From Margaritifera margaritifera (Eukaryota; Mollusca; Bivalvia; Unionida; Margaritiferidae), in contig JAQPZY010001684.1 of the NCBI GenBank assembly GCA_029931535.1, positions 744,001 through 808,000 of the forward strand: a stretch of 64,000 bases of DNA. Reading direction: 5' to 3'. A model generated the notes under the pieces. It saw only the letters and a program-made list of their open reading frames with translations, had not been told where the DNA came from and searched no databases. Shown piece after piece: positions 48,401 to 60,800 of the stretch (position 1 is the stretch's first letter; every line of letters begins with the position of its first letter). The position numbers and the translations under genes were made by a program.

Positions 48401-51400
48401 ATCCTGTGAATTCACTTGCATTCATCTGGTACCCACTTTCAGAAATTTCATGGTCACATAGTGGACTATAAATGTAAGGACCAAACAAAATATGTAATCT
48501 ATGAAGACATTAGGACCCCTTTCTCATTATGAGGCATACCTGCAAATTTTTGTGCTGAAAAAAAGGTAATGTTCTGCAAAATAAAAATTCTGATACAATG
48601 ATGCCAACCCCTATCTACATTAAATATGAATGTCAGCTTTAAAAAATCTGAATCTTAACATAAAAACAGGAATATTTCATATTTTACCCAACAATTTATT
48701 TCAAGCATTATACCTCACCAATTCAAAGTGCTTTTTGGTTGAAATGTGCTTCCTACAATTATCTTACACACTAAAGTCTGTTGAGAAAGGATTGCATAGG
48801 TATGGTATTTATAAAATCTTTATGCCTTGCATATCCTGTTTGGAATTTTTGTAGCAATGTGGTGTTTTTGCCAAGATAGTATCATCACTGGGCATTTATT
48901 CTGACATCTTGTTTGAACATTTTCTGGTGAATCAGGGTGCCAGGCTGACACGATTTCTGATTGGTCAATATTAAGTTGCTTTTGTGATACAAATGCTTCA
49001 GCAATCTAGATATACTGGTGTTCAGGTTGTGGTTTGCCTATATATAATTTTATCTCAGCAATCTAGACATACTGGTGTTCAAGTTGTGGTTTGCCTAGAT
49101 ATAATTTTATCTCAGCAATCTAGACATACTGGTGTTCAAGTTGTGGTTTGCCTATATACAATTTTATCTGAGCAGAAAGTCAGAATCTGGTAGAAGTAAT
49201 TGTGCAATCTGAGGTTAAAACAGGAATTATTCTGCCAAAATTGGAATGGTTGGCATCTTTGTTGATACCCTCAAAAATAAATGAAATTTACAGTAAGTGA
49301 AGTTGACAAAATAAAGTATTTCCTTAAATAAATTGGGAATGTAAATATTCATCATGATCTTACCTGTGGTGTAGCTGAAAGTGATTGTATCTTTTGCTCC
49401 ACTGATTTCAATTTCTCCTCTAGTCTAGTATACTCCAGAAAAGTCCTTATATCCACACATGGGAGCTCAACTGAAACAGACGCCATGAAACTTCAAAAAC
49501 ATACATAGGTTTGGGCCCCAAATCTTTTACCTAAGCTTTTTTTTGTTCAAGATTAGACAAGGAGGGAAAAATCCAGTCTGTCAGCCCAGGACAAGTTTAC
49601 ACATTTGCTTGACAAGTAGTATATTGTGTTACTTGTCTAGAATTTTATATATAATATGAGGACGAATTCAGACATTTATGAATTTTCCTTAAAACTCTTA
49701 TTCCAAGCAGCAGTCTTTCCAGGAACCCTTTGTGAAAAAGTAGGGAAAAAGTAGTGGATAAATGAGATATTTTATAAAGAAAAATGGTATTAAATGTATG
49801 TAAATTGCTAGAAAAATAAAACCTTTACTTGACTTACCTTTATAAACCTGAACAAAAGCATGCTCTTCCTCACATACTCTAAGTTTTATTTTATTTAAAA
49901 CTTCATTGTGATCATGTATTGTCATTTTCACTGTATTTTTTAGGCACTGACTTGAACTAGAAATATGATGATAGAACATGCCCCATCTCAGTGCCTTAAA
50001 ACAGACCCAAATACAAAAACCTCTCCATTTATGAACCTCCAAAGTGAGACCAGTCCCCAAAAGCAGCCACACATGATGTTATTAAGTAAAGACAGAACTT
50101 TATGCAGACAAAAAAAAGTTATGAAGCATGGTAAGTACAAAACAATACATTAGACTATTCAAGGTCATGAAGAAAAGCAGATATATTTAGTTCAGTTACT
50201 TTAAATTTTGTTGATAGGCATAATTTACATATATAGAAATCTTTAAATCAACATGTAAAATTAGAATTTGATGAATGGTACTCTTTTTCTAAGTGTCTTA
50301 CAACCAAATCTTACCTATGTCCTCAAAAAAGCGGTAACTGCTAAATATGGAATTTCTTTCTTTTCTGATATATATTTTTTTGTCATCAGTGAAAAAAGAC
50401 GCAACAACTTTAAATATGCAAAAAGAGTTTATGCAGTGTCAGGTCTAATTTTCTCTTCTTTAGATGAATGGGAATAAAGTGAAAACAGCAAGCTTTTAAA
50501 ACATTTGGAAAATAATTTCACAACCTGTTAACCTTTGTGCAAACCTATTGGTCCTTATGAAGTTACGAGACTTTGATAATGAATGACAAACCTTTTTCAG
50601 TGCCAGCTGCTGCTGCTGCAGTGGATGTCACAACCCCATATGAGGCCCCACTCTGCGATGATTGTGATGCCACTACTATGGGAGTAGACGATGCCAAAGG
50701 GAATCCAGTAGGGACCTGTGTTAACAGAATTTCCATATAATCCAAGGAATATGTACCTATTACCAGAAAATATGACGCATACACAATAAGTTCCTTTGTG
50801 AATGTAATGCAAGGTGTGATTGATCCAACATCAATATTTATCACAGTGAAGTCCATCATAAACTGTGAAAATTTGTATTTCATGGTGACATAGCAACACA
50901 TGTTGTGACCTACAGACACACAAAATGTCATTTTTAACATCTGTATGAAATTTTTAAAAAAATGTGGCAGAATAGACTGAATGTTGTGTATAAGGATTTA
51001 AGGATGCTAATGTTGTGTATGAGGATTTAGGGATACTAATGTTGCATATGGAGATTTAAGGATGCTAATGTTGTGCATGAGGATTCAAGGATGCTAATGT
51101 TGTGCACGAGGATTTATGGATGCAAATTTTGTGTATGAGGATTTAAGGATGCTAATGTTGTGTATGAGGATTTAAGGATGCTACTGTTGTGCATGAGGAT
51201 TTAAGGATGCTATTGTTGTGTGTGAGCATTTAAGGATACTAATGTTGTGTATGAGGATTTAAGGATACTAATGTTGTGTATGAGGATTTATAGATGCTAA
51301 TGTTGTGCATGAGGATTTAAGGATGCTATTGTTGTTTGTGAGCATTTGAGGATACTAATGTTGTGTTTGAGGATTTAGAGATGCTAATGTTGTGTACGAG

Positions 51401-54400
51401 GATTTAAGGATGCTAATGTTGTGTATGAGGATTTAAAGATGCTAATGTTGTGCACAAGGTTTTAAGGACACTATTGTTGTGTATGAGGACTTAAGGATGC
51501 TAATATTGCATATGAGGATTTAGGGATGCTAATGTTAGGTATGATGATTTAAAGATGCTAATCTTGTGCACAAGGATTTAGGGATACTAATGTTGTGTAT
51601 CAGGAATTAAGGATGCTATTAAAAATGTTGCATATGAGGATTTAAGGACACTAATTTTGTGTACAAGGATTTAGGGATGCTAATGTAGCATATGCAGATT
51701 TTAGTATGCTAATGTTGTGTATGAGGATTGAGGGATGCTAATGTAATGTTGTGTATGAGAATAAAATGATGCTAATGTTGTGTATGAGGATTTAAAGATG
51801 CTAATATTGTGCACAAGGATTTAGGGATGCTAATGTTGTGTACCAGGATTTAAGGATGCTAATGTTGTGTATGAGGATTTAAGGATGCTGATGTTGTGTA
51901 TGATGATTTAGGGATGCTAATGTTGTGTATGAAGATTTAAGCATGCTAATATTGTGTATGATGATTTAGGTATGCTAATCTTGTGTATGAGGATATAAAA
52001 ATGCTAATGTTGTGTATGTGGATTTAAAGATGCTAATGTTGTGTATGAGGATTTAAGGATGCTATGTTGTGTATGAGGATTTAAGTATACTAATGTTGTG
52101 TATGAGGATTTAGGGATACTAATGTTGTCTATGAGGATTTGGGGATGCTAATGTTGTGAATGAGGATTTAAGGATGCTAATGCTGGTTTTACCATCACAA
52201 ACAACCATAAAATCTTCAACAATAAGACTTTTATATCCTAAGTGAATGTGCAAATGGCCCTGTATAGCTAAATCATCTTTTGGTTACAACTATTCAAATC
52301 TTTATAAATACATGGTTTTGGGATGAAAACTGAAGCTCTAGGGGGTTATCCTGAGCACACTGGATGAATTATGTTTTTTAAGTATATATGATGGTAATAA
52401 CCTGGAAACGATCCTATTTAAGGCATGTCATTGTTTTGTCATATATTCTCCTTTTTATAGTTTTTTTTGTTGTTCTGAAGTTTGATTTTATGGTAAATTG
52501 TTGAAAATATTAACAGTCATAATATGCTGCAAATAGAAATGTTACAAGATTTGTGTTTGTAAAATACAGTACATATGCCTTCACTGCAGCCCAAAGAAAG
52601 ACTCCAAAATGTTTGAAAAAAATGCCCAAAACACTTGAAAAATTCATTTAAAAGATATACAGATTTAATCAGGTCATTAGGAATAGCAATAACAAGATTT
52701 TCAAGATGGATGCCATGGTGGCCATATTGAATGTCGGATCAGCACAATTTTTATTTAGAATCAACCTGACACAATAAGAATTCTTCTGGTGAAACAACTT
52801 TCCATTTAGGAGGAGTAGTAACAAGATTTTTAAGATGGCTGCCATGGTGACCATATTGGCTGTCCAAGTCAACCATTTTCATCTAAGACCAACTAGACCT
52901 TGGAATGAATTTGTGTGTTAAGCTTTAAGGTAATCCTCCAAATAGTTTAGGAGGAGTAGCAATAACACACATGTGCTAACAGATGAATCGATGACAGACA
53001 ACAGTCCATCCCAAAAGTTCTTTTGGTCTATGTCCAGTGGAGCTAAAAATATAAACATTGCTTTAAATACTGTCAAATTCTAAAATTGTCATCTACATAT
53101 GCATAAGTCATTTGCCTTGACGATGTGGTTTCTGCATAATTGTGCTAATGTGGTTTACTGAACAAGTCCCAAAAGTCTAATGAAGTCTAAAAAAAAAACC
53201 TTGTAAAAGAGTGGTAAAGTCCCTTCCAATGACATGAAAATGTAATCATTTACATATGGCTAGAAACATGCCCACCAAATCTAATTTGTATATGTCAAGT
53301 GTTTCTTGTGTAATTGTGCTAATGAGCTAACTGCAGAGGACATATATGGATAGAGACTGACAGGAGGAAACCAAGATGAACCCTCTTTTTTAACCATGGA
53401 GTCATAACAATACTGAATGCAAAATGTAAAAGCATTTAAATCTGGTAATTGATGTACAATGACCTTTGCCTTTTTAGCTGCTTCTGCTGCTGCTGCTGCT
53501 GCATCTGCATCAGCTTTTTGTCCTGCCTTGTTTGCTGCTTCTGCAAAAACATTGTAAAAATAATAACATTATAGTGATAATACACAGATTGTGAAGTTCC
53601 AACATTTGCCAGAACATATGGAAAGATTTGGAACCTGAAGGTGAAGCCCAAGGATTCAAGTTCATTCCCAAAATGTTTCAGCAAACACTGGGTGAATTTT
53701 GCAATTATTCTTACATATTCAATCATCTTATCAATAAACATTTAAATCCAACCCTTCAAACAAAGATCTGTCTTGCAATGTTGATGCCTGAATACTACCT
53801 GCAGCTATGAATAGCCTTGTATATATATACAAATATCAATAGTGCTAATGTTTTTCTTCTAGTTTTGAATAAGAGCTACTGCACATCTATTGGGAAAGCA
53901 GCTTCAGAGCTCAGCTCAAAAATCATACAACTCATTAGACAATGACACACTGCAGGTGAGAGTATTCAGGGTATGCTTAACTTCAACAACCCTAATGTCA
54001 AAGTAGATGTACTTCACATTTATCACCAGTACATTGATCTCATGAATTCACTATACATGCAACTAAACCTTATATTGTTAACATATTCATTCAGCTACTC
54101 ATGTGACATGGCCTTAGATTAGCGTGTGTACAACAAATGTGTTAAAGTGGCATGTGAAATTCCAATATTTGAAAGAACAGATGGCCAAAAGTGAAAGATC
54201 TCAAACCAGTGAATGTGAACATATTGCTGGTTATCAAAGACATATAGATATCAATTAGGAGCTATTGGGAAAAATAAAATGCATCAATTATAAATAGAAA
54301 TGCGTTATAAGCAAAATGAACTCTAGCTATTAGTCATGGATGCATCACAAAGGGCCCACTCACTAACATGTGTCAAGCAGGTCCTTAAACAGAGCATGTG

Positions 54401-57400
54401 TTTGGAAATAAAAAGTGGGTGTATCCTGGAATCGGGGGCCAAAACTTCAAAAAATGATATTTGCTTGCTATCAACCCCATGCAAGAGTTTATTAATGTAG
54501 AACTGAAAAAAAAATGGCTTTAAATTTAATGACCCCTGGTATTGTTTTGCTACAGAAACACAAGTTTGAAGGCGAAGGTAGTCAAGGGCCATATCTCCCC
54601 TTATTAAACCGAATGCTGACAAGCAATCTCATGGGGGATCTTGGCATTATAAAACTGCTTACTAATTCTGGAAAGAGTCTAATAATCCTTGGTAAAGTTA
54701 TGCTGCTGAAACTTAAGTTTAAAAGGAAAAACCATCAGGGTCCATAAATACACTAATTTCTGATGCAGGATGCTGACAATCAAATTTACTATAGATTGGA
54801 TTAATAGAACATTCCATACAAAACAAGGTAGAAATCCCATACTGCTTGATAAAGTTATGCCAGAAAACAATGTTAAGAACAGATGGGTCATCAAGGGCCA
54901 TAACTCCACCAAATCATGAAGCAGAATGACTGTAATCCTACTAATCTGTGATCTAATTGATATAAAACTGCAAACCAAATTTGATCAAAATCCAACAAAT
55001 CCTTGATAAAGTTATGCTGCGGAAATAAAGTTTACTTCCTCTTGGGATAAACATGTTGATCATCTGTCAACTCCTTATAAATGAACAAATCTCTGTCAGA
55101 TTTTAATGTTCCTTTGTGATTAGTGTCAAAGGCATCAAAAAGTCATTTTATCTAATGAGGGTATAAGGGAAGCATGCAAAGATAACTGCATTTAAGTGTA
55201 GGCATATTAAAAAGAGTACCATAAACAGTACATTATATGCCTGCCATGACCAGCATTTTTTGCAGAAAAAAATTCTTTTAGTCTCTCTGACTTCGACTTT
55301 TGACCTACTGACCCCAAAATCAACAGATGCCTTTCCTGTTGCAAATACCAGCCATCCAGAAAGTTTTGTCATGGTTTGTGGCATACGACTCAAATTATTT
55401 TGTTAAAACCATTTTTCTTCTTTGAGTCCCTCTTACCTAGACCTTTGACCATTCAACACAAAAGCAAAATATCCACAAAGTTTAGTCAAGGCATGTGGTT
55501 CAGAACCGAAGCAGTTTTGCAGAAATTGGTTTTCCTTCTTTCAGTTCCTGTGACCTTGACCTTTGACATTTTGACCCCAAAATGAATAGGTGTAGTCCTT
55601 GTTTCAAATGCAAGCTATCCACAAAGTTTGGTCAAAGTTGGTGATAACAAACTCAAGATATCATGCTGAAACCATGGTTTCTTAGAGTCACCGTGAGATT
55701 GACCTTTGGAACAGGTGTCTTTTTTATATCTCAAATGCAAACCATTTACAAAGTTTGGTCAGGTCAAGCTATTGTGTGGAAACAGTTTTCCTACTTTCAG
55801 TCCCTGCGATTTTGACCTTTGACCTTTTTGTACCCAAAATGAATATGTTTCTTCCTTGCCCCAAATGCAATTTACTTACAAAGTTTGGTAATGGTAGTTT
55901 GTGGAGAACTTGAGATATTGTGCAGAAATCAAATAGGGAACAGACAGATATATGAACTGACAATATCACAATAGGCTCCACTTTATGGCAGGCATATACA
56001 AATCAAAGTTTCTTGTCTCATCTATAGTGTCACTTTTTACCCTCAATGACTGACCAATTGACCACAATAATGTAGAAACTTTTGAGTCCTTTGTTGATGT
56101 AGAGTCATGTGATAATAAATCCAACAGAATATAATTAGAGCAATTCAAAGCATTTTAATAAATTCAGCACTCAGATACTGTGGCTGTAATGTTTTCTTTT
56201 TGACGGAATTAAGAAATTGTTGTGAATTTTGTTGTTGTCCTGAACCACAAATTTAAAGACTTAATAAAAAATTAGCCACATATAATGAAGAAACCACACA
56301 CACCCCACTATTTTCTTACTATGTTTCATTCCTAGAGTTCAACAAAGCTATTTGATAGATCAACCTCGTTACTGTAATCTGGTTATAAAACATTAGCTTT
56401 TACATGTGTGTGGTTTTTTTTAACCCTCTGAAAAAGGAATTATAAAGCATTTTATATTGTTTCAATGCACACGTATCTATACAGTATTTGGTTGCTGCAT
56501 AATTTCCACTCACTGCCTTAAATTGATATGTTGTGAGGTAAGTATGGACAGAGAAAAATGAGAAAAAGCATAAGGTATTCAAACACCAGCATTACTGAAA
56601 ATGAAAGAAAGAATAATAAATTATACTAATATATGAAAATTAGATTTATTACTTATTCAAATTGATCCTTCATTCAAGTGCAACTGTTAAAAATTTAAAT
56701 CTTCCTGAAAGCACATCTCATTTTATCCATGCATGTTTAATCCAAATGAACAAGAAGACTCTAAAATACTACTGCTTGAAACATAATTACTAATGAAACA
56801 CTATCTATATACACTAATTACAACAGAGGATCCATTCAGCATGATCGGCTTGATTAATGAGGTTGCAAGGTCCACTAATACTTTACACTGATCATCACCA
56901 GTGACATCTTCCTTTTCCCTGATGGTCTCCATAACTTTCTTCTGCATACCAGTTGCGGAAGTGTGATTTTAATTCTACTTTGCAGACTTTATTTATTGTC
57001 AAGTTTAGTGGTTGAAGTCAGTTTGTACATAAGGGAGGCACAAACAAACGAGTGTATACATTGTCTTTGAATTTAGTTAGCATCTTTGCACTTTGATGGG
57101 CTCTAAAGACATCAAATATTGCCACTGCCTGCTGATTGCACTGAGCAAGGGGCAGCTGGTCATGTTTTTGGTTCACATATGGAATGATGACATTATCCAC
57201 ATAACAAATCATAGATTCTTCATTACTCCAGTGTGAATCTGTTTGAGTCACATCCCAATAGTGAGGGAAAACTACACCCTTAGGCAGGCATCTGCTACTC
57301 TTCCCTGTGTAAATGAGCTGTTGCAGCAGAAGAGTACCATATTTTCTTACAGCGAGTAAAATTGTAATTTGTGTCTTGTGATCAAGTTTAGAAATCAACA

Positions 57401-57711
57401 CTTGTTTACATCCACAGACAGTGGTTTAAAGAGATCATACAGATGTGCTGTAATAACTGATTGGCTTAGTGTTGTTGGCTGCCTTGGCTTCCATTGATGC
57501 TGACTCAAACAAAAATATGGTTTAAGTGACTGATCTTTAAGGGTGTTTGATTTGTGCTCCTATAGATGGTAGTACTGTTTTAGTGTTGTTGGATGCATTG
57601 GCTTCCACTGTTCCACTGATGTTATGCACTTGGACCTTTTTTTTTTTTTTTTTTACAAAACCATAAAAATTTAGACCCATGATAATAAATGATACTACAG
57701 TGTATGTACAT

Positions 57712-57809
<98 letters not shown>

Positions 57810-60800
57810 AGCTGTAATTGAAGTTAACCTGTAGAAATAAAAATAGTCTTACCTTTGATTTCCCTCCACCTTAAAGATCCTAACCTACGAGTTCTGTGAA
57901 TCTATATGCAAAGCCTGGTAACACTGTACAAAGTGCATATAGGCAATAAGGCTATTTAATATAGAACAAATTAAAGTCAAAAAGTCAAACAATCCAATGA
58001 CTGGAGAGACAATGTGACTGCCTTATCTCATCTATTTTAACCTTTCTTGCACATCTTGAAAATGTTTATGGAATACAAATGCCTAACTACAGTGCCTGAA
58101 AAAGTGATATAAATACAAAACCTAATGAAGGTGTGATGGATGGATGGATAGATGGACTGATGAATGGACAACAGTAACACTATATGTTCCTACCACTATC
58201 ATGGTGCAGCATAAAAGTATACTCTTGGCTGAAAATATACTTACCAAATCCCTCTTTCCAAAATTCATATGCATTTTGTGCCCTCTCTATTATCCCCTTT
58301 ATTTTCTGGTGATTCTCTGGAGTCACTGCCCTTGTTTGTTTGCAATGCTGCACAGTCTTCTCACAATTTTCTGTGAGTGTATGGATGAGATTGATGGACT
58401 TTTTGGCAGCTTCTGACAGATGTTGCTGGTATTTGAAGCTAGATGTCATTGTCTGAACTTTGGTATCTAATGCTGTCAAATCGCTGTGAGATTTTTGGAT
58501 TGACTCTAAGTGCAGTTGTAGTTCTTCCTCCCTGAAACATTTGATTATGTTTGCAAAAGGTGCTCCCAACTGCAGACAGACCCAGCTCTGCAGTCACATA
58601 ATACACTAGAAGATTATGATCTGCACTCCTCACTTTACATGATGATTTGGACAAAAAGCGTAGACTTTGATCTGCTGGTACATTATGCAAAGGTACATCT
58701 TGCACCACATTATGAAAACTTTTTGAGCAAGAAACTCAGGATCAAAGTGCCAAAACTACAGGAGTCTATTTTGAACTGGAGTAAAGCTAGAATCTGGGAA
58801 CTTTCAGACTTTTCTTAACTTGGGTCCCTCTATTAGACTGCCAGATTTCCATAACATGGCTATACTCTAAGCATCATATCTCATTTTGGGATTTTCAGCT
58901 TCAGCTTGAGTTTCATTCTCAAAAGTTTTGAGAATACAGGGTCTGGAGATCATAAAGCACCTGAATTTAAGCTTGAGATTTTGTTTCAACCAATCATAAA
59001 TAAAATTACTTTTGAATGTTGGTTTCTTACTTGCTGACAGTGAAAACTCAATCTCGAACTCAAGATCAAAGTTTTATAATCTCCAGGCCTGGCCCTATAT
59101 TCTCAAAACCTTTTAAGCACAAAACTGAAGTTCAAGCTCAAAATCTGAACATTCTGACAATCTGTAATTTTGATTAAAATAATGTAAAAATCAAAGAACG
59201 TTCCAAATTTTCTTAACATTGGTCACTCTACATGAATGCATAATTTCACTCAAAACATCATATCAAAGTTTGGGGTTTAAAGCTCAAGTTAAAGTTTAGT
59301 GCTCAAAAAGTTTTTAAAATACCTGGTCTGATTCTGTTGTTTTCAGTTGGGTGAATGTTATACATGGGTAAATATGGTATTTCATAGACTGGTCTATGTT
59401 TATAACTATACATGTCTTAGCCTAAATACATGCAAATGATTTACATATGCAGTTAATGCAGAATATTTTAAACATAAAATCTGATTGGTTTGCACATTGC
59501 CGATATGCATAAAATGTAACCACAGTGCAACCCCTTAAGCAGCCACACAGAGAATGGAAAATTTTGGCTATAAAAAATGCATTGATGGAATTAACAAGAT
59601 GGAAATCCAGAAGCTGGCTGGGTGTGAGAGATTATTGTTGAACATTATGATAGGTTGCAGTATCTGATCCAACAATTTATTTTTGCATTTCTTCTTAATC
59701 TTCCTAAATTTGAAAATATCAGTTTGTAACAATAGCAATACTTGGATTTTTGTTGACAATAACTGATTTACTGGAAAGAAAATTATAATATAAAGATCAA
59801 AGTAATAGATCAATAAAAAGTACATATAATTAGCATTTGTAAAATAAACAATTTAGTGTGCATACTGTGAAAAAAGGGTCATAGGTCAGTCACACAAATT
59901 TAATATGTAGTGTTTGGATAGTTTAGACTGTGTCCAGGATAACTGTTTCGAAGATTGTATGAAATTTAGGACAATACAGAAAATTTAGGACACATTAGTC
60001 AACGACCATGGCATTTATATGACTGTATGACTCCTACTGATAATCTGATAATCAACTGTTCTTTATACATTTAATACAGAATGTGTAATTGTGAATTAAA
60101 TACAATTTTCTTTGTATTTTACCTAAATAAATTCATTGTATTCTTTATTCAGAAAATCAACAAAACCCAAAAGTAAGGAACAATTTAATTTTAGCAGTGA
60201 AATGATAAAATATGGGATTAGCTGATTATCTGCTGGACAGATTAATTATCTGTTTTCCTGCCACTAATAATTTACTGGTGTAATAATGACTTATTTACTT
60301 TCTTATTTACTTTCTTACATGTGATTTACCATATATATGTAAGTCAAAAAATAATAATATGTGTTTCCTATTGCACTGGTTTTAAAATTAGGGTAGGCAC
60401 GAATTTTTTTTTTTTTAAACATTATATATAAATCAATATTTCAAGCACTTCAAAGTACTGGGCAAAACAAGCTCAATTAGATGCACAAATCAATTTCGGC
60501 AATGTGATTTTTTGTCTTTTTTGGAGGTGGGGGGTAGTGCTAGGGTCGGCAATGAGAAACAGGTACAGTCCGCCAACCGGAAACACTGATATTTTTTTTT
60601 GGGCCTAAGATGTATTTGTTTCAGTAGAAATTTTCTTTTAACCAGTTCTTATTAAAAAAATAAATACTTAAGACAACGACTATACTGAATTGACTGATAT
60701 TGGTGATTATTGATAAGTATTCCAAAAGCTGAAATGATACCCCTTTTAGGAAAGCTAACTGTATCTGCCATATTTTGTAAAAATTGTTGTTTGAGTAAAA

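Noticed and set aside
49698..50072. 124-codon frame as an independent gene
   Set aside because: It contains the true 93-nt GLE1 exon, and the rest is flanking intron.
59568..59825. 85-codon hydrophobic minus-strand frame
   Set aside because: AT-rich intron. The left-arm mirror (17,283-17,540) is not preserved as the same frame and no domain is visible.
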